The notes under the pieces are model-generated. The model saw only the letters and a list, made by a program, of their open reading frames with translations, made no database searches and was not told the DNA's origin. Shown one piece after another: positions 45,218-57,785 of a stretch of DNA of 64,000 nucleotides; the first letter of the stretch is position 1; every line of letters starts with the position of its first letter. The stretch is taken from NCBI GenBank assembly GCA_963210345.1, contig OY723408.1, positions 41,209,666 to 41,273,665 on the forward strand, given 5' to 3'. A program made the position numbers and the translations under genes. The DNA is from Inga oerstediana. Its lineage: Eukaryota; Streptophyta; Magnoliopsida; Fabales; Fabaceae.

Positions 45218-47964
45218 TGTTAGAACCGGCTATCACCCAAGAGGGGGGTGAATTGGGTGTATAATAAAAACTTAAGAACTTTAGAAATCTTTTCGTATCT
45301 TAACGAAAGCGGTAAGTATGAAGGTTTATAAATCAACAGTTAGATTAAATAATATATGCTGGAAATATAAGAGTTTAGGGAAGAGAATATGCAAACTGTG
45401 ATTTATCCTGGTTTGGTCCAATCTGTGATGGCCTACGTCCAGTCCCCAGGCTCCTCCTGAGATTTTTAAATCCACTATCTTCTTGTTTAATCCGGGCACA
45501 AGAAAAGCCTTTACAATCCCACAAGTTTAGCCGGGTACTTGTGAAACCTTTTACAAATCTCTTACTGAAATACTCCCCCTTACGGCAAGTCTTACGAGCA
45601 GAGCAATCCCGAAGATCTTCCTCTCTTGCTTACTCATACAAGTCTTACGAGCAGCAACGTTCTCTCCTGCTTACACCCCTGTAAGTCTTATGAGCAGCAA
45701 CGTTCTCTACTGCTTGCACCTTGTAAGTCTTACGAGCAAAATGTCTTACTGGCAATTCTTTCTACAGCTTCTCCGTAAGAAAATCAACCCTCTCAAGGTC
45801 CCTCTACCTTGAGATCAACTCAGAAATATAGATGAAAGTGTTTACAGACTCTCTCACAGAGTGGATATAATACTCACTGAAGTACAATACAAATGATCAC
45901 TCTCTCATTAATAAGTAATACAAAAGCTAGAAAATAGAGAGTGTTTGGGTAGAAGCAGAAGATTCACATTTCTATCATTTTTCTCGTAGTTGCTCGCTGT
46001 CTCTATTTTCTCCATTACTTATCGATGTTGAATGCTCTCTCATTTATAGTTGATGAATATGATGGACGTTGTGAGCATTCGTCCGTTGGAGTCATTTTGA
46101 CCGTTGAACACATTTGAAAAATGAGCTACCATGAGCTTTCCGTTGCAAAGCAGAGTGTCACGTTGAGGAGCCGCATGTCTCATTTTGAGCTGTACATGAC
46201 GTTGTGGAGCGGGATGAATTCGTTTGAGTTTCCAGACAATCTCTTATGGTGGTGGGTTAAGCTTTTGTCGTGGTAGGTAGCTAATGCTCGGTGTGTAATG
46301 ATGCCGCCCGCCACAATTGACTCTTTCATTTGAATATGTAATCTCAACGTTAAATTTATTGTTTCACACTGCAAAATACTTAATCATTAATATGATGAAG
46401 TATTAGTCATGGGTATGTTGGATCATTGGTCAAAAGCTAAATTTCTGGTTTCTGGGACTCATCACGTTGAGTGAAAACTTTTCCATACGCGACCTCCATT
46501 CTTGAAGATGCAATCCAAATATTTAATCTCCTGTTTTACACTTGAAATATATGTTAGTTAATGTTTAGGAACAATAACAAGTGAAAACATAATGATTTAA
46601 CCACGTTTGGATTGATTGTTGTGAGGCTCTGAACTTCTACGTTGCTTCTGTCAGAACCTCACACGAGTGTAATATGGCTCACTCGAGTGCAGTTCATATT
46701 TTCACGTTCTGACTTCCTCTCGGGCAAGCACTCGCATGTGCTCGAGTGAATTCTCGACATCACTCGAGCACAACCAGTCATGCTCGAGTGCGTTTCCTCC
46801 TTTCACGTGCATGCTTCTTCTCAGGTTATCACTCTTATGTCAAAACTTGCATGTACTCGAGTGAGAAATACTCCAATGCTCGAGCATGAATCCTAGTGCT
46901 CGAGTGTTACAGATTTCTTCACATTTCAGTTGCTTCTGGACATCACTCGCACAACTTTTTCAGAGAGATAGTTTTTACACTCGCGGGTGATGTGGGGCCA
47001 CTTTAGAAAAAATTTGTTTATTTGATTCAAATGATGTATCATAAGAATGCTCTTGCCATATGCATTCCAATGCAACAAGAATCAGCTCCAAACTCCTTGT
47101 ATTCTACAAGTTATGATCCAAAGAGTGTATATTTCGCTAGTCTGCACAAGCGTCAACTTCCAGAAGGCATAGCTCCTAGAATTTACGTTCAAATAAGGCA
47201 AATTACTTATCCATGGAAAGCTCTTTGAGTCTAGTTTCATTTGGCACTAGTCTCATCTCAATCCGATATGTAGTTTGTGAGTTATGCTCAAAATATCGAA
47301 CCTGTGTCGAAAAGTGATGGTGATTTCACTGTCTTCTTCCACAGCTCATATCTCCTTCATTTGAGCTTCTATCAATGTGATCGTGGTGTAAATTTTATGT
47401 GTTAGGAGTCTTCGTTTATATGCCACTGGTTTTGGGTCAATCCTATGTGTGGTTTGAGAGATATGACCAAAATACCAGACCTCGCTCAGGCTGAACGTAA
47501 AACAGAGTAGAACAGAGTGTTCATCCCGTGCTTGAGTGAATTCATCCGTGCTCGAGTGAGTTCTTCCTGTGCTCGAGTGAAACACCTCGTGCTCGAGCAT
47601 AACTCCCCTAGAAGTGCCATAACTCACATATAAGTCACCTTAGCTTCGTATTAACCTATTCCAACCATTATTTGATCATAGAAACCTCCGGAATCATCAT
47701 AGGAACCTCCAGTATCACTTCTAACAACTTGAATCTTGATATTCATGATAGATCTTCCAAGTTCTTCATTCTTTAATATCTTTCTTCTTGGTTTTCCTCT
47801 TGTTCATTTTCATTAATTCAATCTTCTTCATTCTTTGCTTGACTAATCTACAAAATATATAACATTAAATATAGTAGTTAGTCAAAGGAATACATTATAT
47901 AAACTTTTTGCTCTTATCATTTCACATCTATTTTTGACATCATCAAAACTAATCATATCTAACA
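45218..47964 (-). repeat. Left (3') LTR of gag-only element 2
   Basis: This 2747-bp LTR has CTCGAG-containing words between 46676 and 47605, a TATA-like CTATAAATG at 46041-46049 on the minus strand, and a four-copy tandem repeat (AAGTCTTACGAGCAGCAACG) at 45580-45760. Confidence 0.9.
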
Positions 47965-47978
47965 TTCTCCCCCTTTTT
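47965..47978 (-). promoter_or_regulatory. Polypurine tract of element 2
   Basis: The minus strand reads AAAAAGGGGGAGAA directly before the 3' LTR. A further GGGGGAG tract lies near 48078. Confidence 0.85.
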
Positions 47979-50900
47979 GATGATGACAAATCCTTTAAGA
48001 AAAATATGTCTGAATGAAGTGCAACATACATATATAATGCAAAGTGTAACATACATATTTTTCTTACATTTTTCTCCCCCTATTTGACATCAGCAAAAAG
48101 TTTGAAACATATAGAGAAGTAAGGGTTGTGAAGAAGTAAATAGAGTAGAAATGGCTTTAATCAAAATGAATGAACCAAGAAAACAATTGACTCTCCCCTA
48201 TATGAAGGAACTGAAAATAGATTTGGAGAGGTTTTCAAGAAAATTTTTGTAATCAATATAAATGAAATATATGAAACGTATTCTTGAAATGTAAAGAGTG
48301 AAGGTTTAGAAATGCTCATGTAGATTTGGAAAATTGATGAAGTGCTCCATGAAGTCCATTGCTTTATCCTTTGGCAATGCTAGTTCATGATGATGTACAC
48401 CACACTTCTGTTATGCAACTCAATATATATTCATGTTGTTGCCAGGATTCTCCAATTGAGTTGAGCTTTTGTTTAGCATGTTCAATGCTCAGTTATATTG
48501 CTTTGAATGTTGTATCCAATATATATTCCTTGACTAAGCGTTAAAAACATCCTCAAGGTTGATAGAGTCTTCTTGTAGTATGTTGAGGAATACTATTGCA
48601 CACAACAAATTCTCCTGTCATAAATTTAATCTTTCTTTGCAAAGAGAATTGTTAGTTCAATCAAGTAACAAACTATTCCTTTCCATATGATATATTAAAA
48701 TTAAGATCATGAAAAGAACAATGTAAGAATAACTCATCATCAAAACTAATCAAGACATGGTGAATATAGATGAGTATATTAAAAAGGATTTTCTTTTCAA
48801 TAGGAGATAAGCTTTCAAAATATAAAACACATATGAATGTGAAGCTCCCCCTTAATTGATGCATGGTTTTAAAACTTGTCTTAGAAAAATAGTTAATTAC
48901 TCTCCTGGATTTGAGAAACCATTGGAAACTTTATAGAGAAAATGATTTTGACGGTATGAAGATTTAGAGAGAAATTAAAAGGCAATGCTAATAAGAGGTT
49001 TTAAGAGATACAACCTAATATCACCTGAGTGGTTACTTGAGTGATTCTACTCAATCATTACTTGATTGTATACTCAAGTGATACAACTCAAAGATTTTGA
49101 ATTAAGCAAGAATACAATACCTTACTCGAGTAATATCGTAATCACTCGAGTTATAATCCTCTGTAGTCCATTGATACATCGTTGGCTAGTTACTGTCTGA
49201 ATATATGATCTGACGATGTAATCTCTGTTGCTACTTGAAGATACCAAGTTGAGCTCGGAGTAAGACTTTATGCGCATATTGGCTTAGTATGTGCCCCTTG
49301 CTTAGCAAACATCATTGAGAACTTTTAATTTCACCATAGCACATAACACCCTTATTTTGTCATCCATCATCTCAAATAAAACTTTGAAGTTCTGGTTCAC
49401 TAAGTCACACAGCTACTTCATCTTATCATTGACTGATGATCTCAGCATTGTTTGTAGTAAGCTTTGTGTGAAAGAGTTGAACCTCGTTTCTCAGATAACC
49501 CCTAATAGATGGACCAAAGACTGAAGGATCAGGAGGACCAGTTCTAGCAAAGTGTTGTCTTCTCATTTATTCTTGAAGTCTCAGCTCTCATCCTCTATGC
49601 CGCATGTGTTAACTTGGAGTGAGTCTTGTAAAAGTATATATAGACCTCTTGTTCTCTGACAGACATGATCTTTCCAGTATTTCTCTCCTCCTTACTTATA
49701 ATATAGGCCATTATGTTGTAATTCTTCTCAATGAAGTAAGTAAAGTTATTGGCCTTGTTCACCATAGCTCTAGTGTAGGTATAGCAGATAATCCAGTGAA
49801 GATTAGACATAGAACAAGGATAGTAGTTAAGAATCATTATTGGCTCATCAAGCTTGATGATTCTGTGTATCTCAGCATCTTCCTTTGAACATCTCTGTTG
49901 GCTCTATATCATAGTGAAAATGTCTGATCACCTTGAAACGATAAGGAAGGTGGGTAGGCAACAAAGATTCATATTGGATAAACTTATTCTTGGCTCTGTG
50001 CTGCTTTGAAATAATCTTCGCTGGGTCTACTAAGAGATCTTCCTTCTTTTTCTCTTTCTCTGATTGTATCACTAGCTAGTTATTTGCTAGTGGTGGGATG
50101 TCATTTGAGTAATATCACATATTCTGCTTCAACTCACACTGCAACACTTTCAGTCATGCCTTTTCTGTTAGCCTCTAACCTTTGTATCCAAAATGAAAGT
50201 ATCTTGATCAACTCCTGTAAAAGTATAAACATATGCTCTCTGGTACCCATCTTCTTTTGGGTCCGTACAATATTAGACATAGAAACTCTTATGCTCTTAT
50301 GCAATTAATCATATGAAATTTCAACAAAAAGTATCATAAACCAACAAAGATCAAAATATAATTCTTTACCCAATTAAATAAATTCAAGCAATTGAATAAT
50401 AAAGAGTAATGAACAAATAATACCAAGAATGATGATTTCAAAGATCAATGACAATTTATAAATATATTTTAAAAGATATGCCATTGATAAGATTTTCGTG
50501 CAATCCATGTAAGTTGGATCAAAGAGAGTAGAGAATCTATCCATAATGACCAACTTTTATGAAGTGATAAATCATGAATGAAACCAAATTTTCAAGAATG
50601 ATAATGCGATATGCAAATTGTTTCAAAATCTCAAATGTTCTTTTGAATCATAAATATGCATTATGACATTAAGATTTTGAATGCAGGAAAACTCATTTAT
50701 GAAGCTTGTTAAATACCAATGCTTATGCCAAAAACAATGGAAGTCAACAGTTATAAAATATATATCAGAAAGCTTTACTAAGGAGTTCAACAAAGATAAC
50801 ATGTTAATTATAAGAGTTAACATGTTGGAGAATTTTCCCAAGAACAAAAGTCATATGAAAAATGAATTAGCCAAAATGACTTTTCTTGACATATATAAGC

Positions 50901-52700
50901 ATGATGACTTTAGTATTGATCAAGAGATAACCTTGCCTCTTAGAGTTGCATCTTAAAATGGATAAATATTCAAGGTAACAAGACTTAAAGTGCAAGATTC
51001 TAGTTACTCAAAAAAAATGGATGAAGACAAATGGTAATGCATTTGAGCAACAACATGAGTATAAGAATTTATGGATGATGAAGCATATACTCATTGATCC
51101 AGATGACTAGAGTTCTAGAATATTATCCCGGTAAGTTATTCCACAATAATGGTTAATACATTAAGATTCAATGCACTAATGAACATTTATAATGCTTGGA
51201 ATAACATGGCCAACTAATTATTTATGTATTAGGCACAAGGCCTTCACATATAGAATTCTTTTCTAGAGAATACACTTGAAACTCATATAGATAGTTAACT
51301 TGTTAGACATAAGATCTAACTTGTTAGAAAAATAAAGATTGAGGAGTTCAAGTAGTAATAGATTTAAGATTAAGAAACAAGTATGTGAAAATGAGGAAAA
51401 CTCTAGTGGATAGATTTGAAGCATTTCTGACTTTCAGTATACATAAATATTAACTTCCAATTTTGAAACCGATTTAAATGCAAATAAAATATGAAAAATT
51501 TTCAAATAATGTGTATGCATTTTTAATAACAAGATGAATTAGGAATTTAAGTACATTTTTGAAATGTGCATTTCGAAACTCAAATAGAAAGATTATGCAC
51601 AATTTCACTTTCAGTCCATTTAGCAATATAAAAACAATTTAAAACCCATAAATGATTGATTGGTAATGATATGCAATAACAAGCAAGTTATTCATTACCC
51701 AAATAAATAATTTATATAAAGGTAAGAATAAAAAAGACAATACCGTGCTCAAGTAATCTCGTAATTACTTAAGAAATTATCCTTTGGAGTTCATTTGTGC
51801 ATAATTCCTTGACTTTTACCTTCCAATCTTCCAGTTGGTGTTATCACTTGAATATTCACTCCCAGTTGTTACGCAGTGATGATGATCACTTGATTGGCTA
51901 CTTGAATGACGCTTCACTGTGCATCTTTTCTTCCTTTATTGCTAGCTAGGCACTTGCAGTGTTGCCTCAAGTAATGCCTCCTTTTGTTTACATATTTAAG
52001 ATGTAGCCTCATGGTCCAACTTCACCAAGATTTGAGTGAAATCTTATGTAGTCATAGTTTTGAGATGAAGCTCTTCTTTTCTTCTTCCTACAAAACCTTA
52101 TAGATATTTTTCTTCCTTTGGTATCCAATTTTACTTGGATCCACTCATGGTTAGCTTGAAAAAATCATAATTTAAATGCTCTATGAATATAATCAATTTG
52201 AAACAATTGAACATAATGAATTAAATATGTCTTTATGCATAAGAGAAATATTTTCTTTTCAAATCATTATTCATGCATAAAGAATTAACCTTTTGAGCAT
52301 TACAATACCTTTATAAATAAGTCTATTAAATGGATTTTTAAGAGATACGAAAACATAAATTCAAAAATATTTGCAATGCTCATTCCTAAGGTTCCAAAAT
52401 ATAAAACCTCAACAAATATTACAAACAACAGCATAGGAGGTTTTATCATTGTGTACCTTTGCCTTAGATATTCGAAGGATTGCTTCTGCATACCCACTGC
52501 ATCTTTCTTTGAAGTTCTGTTTTTGCATATTTGACTTTGGGATTATTCAAAGCTTTCTCATGTGATGTAGACTTCGAGAATCTTTTTCTTTGTGAATGAG
52601 AGATCCTCCTCTCCTTGTTCTTCTCAAGATAGTTGAATGGTACATTGTGGTAGCCCTTCGTTGAGGTAGAACATACTCCTTTTATCCATTACTTCATTCT
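47979..52700 (-). other. Internal region of element 2 without recognisable pol
   Basis: As in element 1, I see no protease, integrase or reverse transcriptase. The minus-strand frames 49872-50072 (SEKEKKKEDLLVDPAKI, YESLLPTHLPYRFKV) and 49595-49837 (HWIICYTYTRAMVNKAN, NIMAYIISKEERN) form one protein-like patch shared with element 1. It is the only extra coding trace besides gag and is unidentified. Confidence 0.6.
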
Positions 52701-53801
52701 CTATTTATACTCTGTAACTCCAACAATGGGTGCCTTGAGAGTTCTCCTTTTTGATATAAATGGTATAAACCTCTTTATTGGTGCATGAGAACCTCTTGTA
52801 TTCTTCATCTTCTCTTTACCCTTATGTCCATTTCTTTTCAGATCATCCTGCATACATAAAGTACTAGATGGACATTTTGGTACCCACATATACTTGGGTC
52901 CTTGATTGTTAGTATTAAACCTTACATGTTTCTTCGGTACCCAAATATACTTATTTCACACATGGGAATTTCTTCTAATATAGCATGTGTGAGAAATATG
53001 ACCGGATATACCACAATAATTGCAAATTGTATCAAGATATGCATTATGGGATATCATGCAAGTATTATGTCGATCATGAGAGTAGAAATTCGAATGAATT
53101 TTATTTGAACATTCTTTCTTCCCAACAAACTTTCCAGTATATTTGAAAACATTTTTGCTTTTCTCGATAGAATCAACAATTAGTTGAAAAACAATCTTAT
53201 GTAGATTCTGAAAATTAGTATTACGAAAATCACAAGAAAAATTGAGATTTTTTACCTTAAGTTCATCTTGAGCTACGGAGAGTGATTTTTCATGTTCGTC
53301 CATAATGAACTCTTTTCGGGAATCCTCTTCTTCTTGTCTATCCATGTTGACTGTATGGAAGTGTTCTATGATTTCTTCATCTTCATCATTAACTTCCAAT
53401 TGTTCATGCATAGTAGATACGTAGCGTGTAGTTTCACATGAACTGTCAACACTTTCAACTTCAACACAATTGTTTGAAGCATACATAGAATCAAGAGTGT
53501 CCCAGATATGTTTAGCATCAGAACAAAATCTAATTTTCTCAAAATCATTTTCGGTTAAAGTACTATATAGAATTTTCATTGCTCTAATGTTCAACGAAAA
53601 CATTTTCTTTTCACTTTCTGTCCAATCCTTTCTTGGTTTGAAATCAAAAACATTTGTAAAAACATTCTACATATCAAAATCAAAAGCTTTTATAAAACTA
53701 GTCATTCTAGCTTTCCAAAACCAAAAATCAATATTTTTCAAAAGAGGTGGGATTGTATAATCAAAACCTTCTGAAAGTATAAAACACCCAAAATTAGCCA
53801 T
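52701..53801 (-). pseudogene. Gag of element 2, interrupted by stops
   Basis: The frame starts at 53801 (MANFGCFILSEGFDYTIPP) and is homologous throughout to the Gag at 38268-39524. TAG at 53667-53669 replaces a Trp codon seen in element 1, and TGA at 52956-52958 replaces an Arg codon just after the zinc knuckle CNYCGISGHISHTC. The frame otherwise stays open to 52701 and keeps the WVPK motifs. A partial 215-codon frame (53603-52956) retains the UBN2 core and the knuckle. Product likely non-functional. Confidence 0.85.
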
Positions 53802-53842
53802 TGTAACTCTTGAGACGGTTAAGTCCTTTAAACAAGAGCCCG

Positions 53843-53855
53843 GGCTCTGATACCA
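53843..53855 (-). promoter_or_regulatory. Primer binding site of element 2
   Basis: The minus strand reads TGGTATCAGAGCC two bases inside the 5' LTR. Confidence 0.92.
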
Positions 53856-53857
53856 AA

Positions 53858-56616
53858 TGTTAGAACCGGCTATCACCCAAGAGGGGGGGTGAATTGGGTG
53901 TATAATAAAAACTTAAGAACTTTAGAAATCTTTTCGTATCTTAACGAAAGCGGTAAGTATGAAGGTTTATAAATCAACAGTTATATTAAATAATATATGC
54001 TGGAAATATAAGAGTTTAGGGAAGAGAATATGCAAACTGTGATTTATCCTGGTTCAGTCCAATCTGTGATGGCCTACGTCCAGTCCCCAGGCTCCTCCTG
54101 AGATTTTCAAATCCACTATCTTCTTGTTTAATCCGGGCACAAGAAAAGCCTTTACAATCCCACAAGTTTAGCCGGGTACTTGTGAAACCTTTTACAAATC
54201 TCTTACTGAAATACTCCCCCTTACAGCAAGTCTTACGAGCAGAGCAATCCCGAAGATCTTCCTCTCCTGCTTACTCATGCAAGTCTTACGAGCAGCAACG
54301 TTCTCTCCTGCTTACACCCCTGTAAGTCTTATGAGCAGCAACGTTCTCTATTGCTTGCACCTTGTAAGTCTTACGAGCAGAATGTCTTACTGGCAATTCT
54401 CTCTACAGCTTCTCCGTAAGAAAATCAACCCTCTCAAGGTCCCTCTACCTTGAGATCAACTCAGAAATATAGATGAAAGTGTTTACAGACTCTCTCACAG
54501 AGTGGATATAATACTCACTGAAGTACAATACAAATGATCACTCTCTCATTAATAAGTAATACAGAAGCTGGAAAATAGAGAGTGTTTGGGTAGAAGCAGA
54601 GGATTCACATTTCTATCATTTTTCTCGTAGTTGCTCGCTGTCTCTATATTCTCCGTTACTTATCGATGTTGAATGCTCTCTCATTTATAGTTGATGAATA
54701 TGATGGCCGTTGTGAGCATTCGTCCGTTGGAGTCATTTTGACCGTTGAGCACATTTGAAAAATGAGCTACCATGAGCTTTCCATTGTAAAGCAGAGCGTC
54801 ACGTTGAAGAGCCGCATGTCTCATTTTGAGCTGTACATGACATTGTGGAGCGGGATGAATTAGTTTGAGTTTCCAGACAATCTCTTATGGTGGGTCAAGC
54901 TTTTGTCGTGGTAGGTAGCTAATGCTCGGTGTGTAATGATGCCGCCCGCCACAATTGACTCTTTCATTTGAATATGTAATCTCAACGTTAAATTTATTGT
55001 TTCACACTGCAAAATACTTAATCATTAATATGATGAAGTATTAGTCATGGGTATGTTGGATCATTGGTCAAAAGCTAAATTTCTGGCTTCTGGGACTCAT
55101 CACGTTGAGTGAAAACTTTTCCATACGTGACCTCCATTCTTGAAGATGCAATCCAAATATTTAATCTCCTGTTTTACACTTGAAATATATGTTAGTTAAT
55201 GTTTAGGAACAATAACAAGTGAAAACATAATGATTTAACCACGTTTGGATTGATTGTTGTGAGGCTCTGAACTTCTACGTTGCTTCTGTCAGAACCTCAC
55301 ACGAGCATAATATGGCTCACTCGAGTGCAGTTCATATTTTCACGTTCTGACTTCCTCTCAGGCAAGCACTCGCTGAACTGCACTCGCATCTGCTCGAGTG
55401 AATTCTCGACATCACTCGAGCACAACTAGTCATGGTCGAGTGTGTTTCCTGCTTTCACGTGCATGCTTCTTCTCAGGTTATCACTCTCATGTCAAAACTT
55501 GCATGTACTCGAGTGAGAAATACTCCAATGCTCGAGCATGAATCCTAGTGCTCGAGTGTTACAGATTTCTTCACGTTTCAGTTGCTTCTGGACGTCACTC
55601 GCACAACTTTTTCAGAGAGATAGTTTTTACACTCGCGGGTGATGTGGGGCCACTTTAGAAAAAATTTGTTTATTTGATTCAAATGATGTATCATAAGAAT
55701 GCTCTTGCCATATGCATTCCAATACAACAAGAATCAACTCCAAACTCCTTGTATTATGCAAGTTATGATCGAAAGAGTGTATATTTCGCTAGTCTGCACA
55801 AGCGTCAACTTCCAGAAGGCATAGCTCCTAGAATATACGTTCAAATAAGGCAAATTACTTATCCATGGAAAGCTCTTTGAGTCTAGTTTCATTTGGCACT
55901 AGTCTCATCTCAATCCGATGTGTAGTTTGTGAGTTATGCTCAAAATACCGAACCTGTGTCGAAAAGTGACGGTGATTTCACTGTCTTCTTCCACAGATCA
56001 TATCTCCTTCATTTGAGCTTCTTTCAATGTGATCTTGGTGCACATTTTACGTGTTGGGAATCTTTGTTCATATGTCACCGGCTTTGGGTCAATTTGATGT
56101 GTGGTTGGAGAGATATGACCAAAATACCAGACCTCGCTCAGGCTGAACGTAAAACAGAGTAGAACAGAGTGTTCATCCCGTGCTCGAGTGAATTCATCCG
56201 TGCTCGAGTGAGTTCTTCCTGTGCTCGAGTGGAACACCTCGTGCTCGAGCATAACTCCCCTAGAAGTGCCATAACTCATATTTAAGTCATCTTAGCTTCG
56301 TATTAACCTATTCCAACCATTATTTGATCATAGAAACCTCCGGAATCATCATAGGAACCTCCAATATCACTTCTAATCACTTGAATCTTGATATTCATGA
56401 TAGATCTTCCAAGTTCTTCATTCTTAAATATCTTTCTTCTTGGGTTTCCTCTTGTTCATTTTCTTTAATTCAATCTTCTTCATTCTTTGCTTGACTAATC
56501 TACAAAATATGTAACATTAAATATAGTAGTTAGTCAAAGGAATACATTATATAAACTTTTTGCTCTTATCATTTCACTTCTATTTTTGACATTATCAAAA
56601 CTAATCATATCTAACA
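53858..56616 (-). repeat. Right (5') LTR of gag-only element 2
   Basis: This 2759-bp LTR has a CTCGAG field at 55317-56255 in U3, a TATA-like CTATAAATGA at 54681-54690 on the minus strand, and the AAGTCTTACGAGC tandem repeat at 54225-54402. Confidence 0.9.
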
Positions 56617-56889
56617 TTGGTAGCCTATTGTGTCTTGGAATTATTGGGTTTGATTTGGAAGAAAGAAGTGGAAGTTGTGATGATTAAGCTTTGGTGTGGT
56701 GTAGAGACCTAAGAGCCAAATTGTGGATAGAATGTGATTTTGGGTATTTTAAGGTTACCAATAGATTCATCGTTGAATTTTGTGTGGGAATGAACTTTGG
56801 TATAAGTTTAGAAACCATTGGAATTAGATTTGGTAAATCTGGAAAAGTGTATTAGCTGCTACGAATTTGGTTTCTGATAGCCTCACTAG

Positions 56890-57265
56890 AGTGAGGTAGT
56901 AGCTCACTCGAGTGCAGCATCTCACTCGAGTGCAGCATCATGTTCTTCCTTTTCTCTTTGCATTTTGGTTAAGTGTTCAGGTAGGAAGGAAGGGTGAACT
57001 TCTTTTCCTGCGAGTGATATGTGTCATCACTTGAGTGAACTCGATCTCACTCGAGTGTGGGAGTCAGTTGCACCTTAGGGTTGCTCTTAGGTAGTCACTC
57101 TTTATACCTCACTCGATGGGACTCGGGTAAGCGTATGTTGTCACTTGGGTGCTAGGGCCAGTGCTCGAGTACTGGTCACTCCAGGATGTGTGGTGCTCTT
57201 GGGTACTCACTTCCTGTGTTTTACTCGCTAGGGCTTGAGCGTGAGTGAGGGCATCACTCGAGTGA
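56890..57265. repeat. CTCGAG-rich field in the Gypsy-like LTR
   Basis: Words of the form CACTCGAGTG recur at irregular spacing (first near 56910, last near 57260), with near variants such as CACTAGAGTG. This LTR is not related to the Copia-type LTR inserted in it, yet uses the same word. Confidence 0.75.
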
Positions 57266-57576
57266 CTCAGCCAGAAATCAGTACTATTACTCCCAAAAAG
57301 GAATCTTTAGTCAAGTGTTCCTAACCCTTTAGGCATATGTTTAGGCTTCTATTGGTCACCTAAAGAGTTCAAATGATAGCCAACTTAAAGTAAAATGAGG
57401 ATAAGAATTTGGAACAGAGAATAACATATCATCCTTGATTTTTGGTTTATAGGCTTTGACATTTGCCCTGGTCGTGAACGAGTTGTGACGGAGCAAGTCA
57501 GGAAAGAACACGGTAGTGACTCTTTCCTTTATACTATGTGCGATCTATTGTATGTTTGATTTATCATTGTTTATGG

Positions 57577-57785
57577 GTCTATCACCTGCAGCCCATCAAT
57601 GTTGACGGTGGGAGGATCGTACCTTCAGAGCGGTGGAATCCAGGAGATAAGACTATGTGAAAGCCCAAAGGCTATATGTGAAAGCCGAAAGGCTACTTGT
57701 GAATCTATCACCTGCGGCCCCTTGGTGTTGTCAGTGGGAGGATCATACCTTCGGGGCGGTGGAATCCGAGGGATGAGATTTTGTG
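57577..57785 (+). repeat. Two-copy tandem duplication in LTR
   Basis: CTATCACCTGC[A/G]GCCC through GTGGGAGGATC[G/A]TACCTTC and GGCGGTGGAATCC occurs twice, about 130 bases apart. A small GAAAGCC[C/G]AAAGGCTA repeat lies between them. Confidence 0.8.

Larger units (their letters stand above)
45218..56616 (-). mobile_element. Second gag-only Sirevirus-like element, full length
   Basis: LTRs at 45218-47964 and 53858-56616 are flanked by TTGGT (45213-45217 and 56617-56621). In minus orientation the primer site TGGTATCAGAGCC lies at 53843-53855 and the purine tract at 47965-47978. Gag (53801-52701) is interrupted by stops and no pol is detectable. Termini, primer site, purine tract and Gag show it is the same family as the element at 31032-42266, but the LTR bodies differ enough to be another subfamily. 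The two LTRs are nearly identical to each other. Confidence 0.9.

Noticed and set aside
47022..47627. Short frames conserved between both element 2 LTRs (e.g. 47022-47228 and 55674-55880)
   Set aside because: Conservation follows from the LTRs being copies of each other; no domain or start context supports a gene.
49595..50072. A captured host gene in element 2
   Set aside because: I considered this for the YESLLPTHLPYR patch, but the same patch in element 1 points to an old element-borne ORF; there is no evidence for a host source.
31032..56616. CRISPR-like array of repeats and spacers (regular CTCGAG words)
   Set aside because: Spacing is irregular, the sequence is a plant LTR with proven ends and target duplications, and there are no associated genes.
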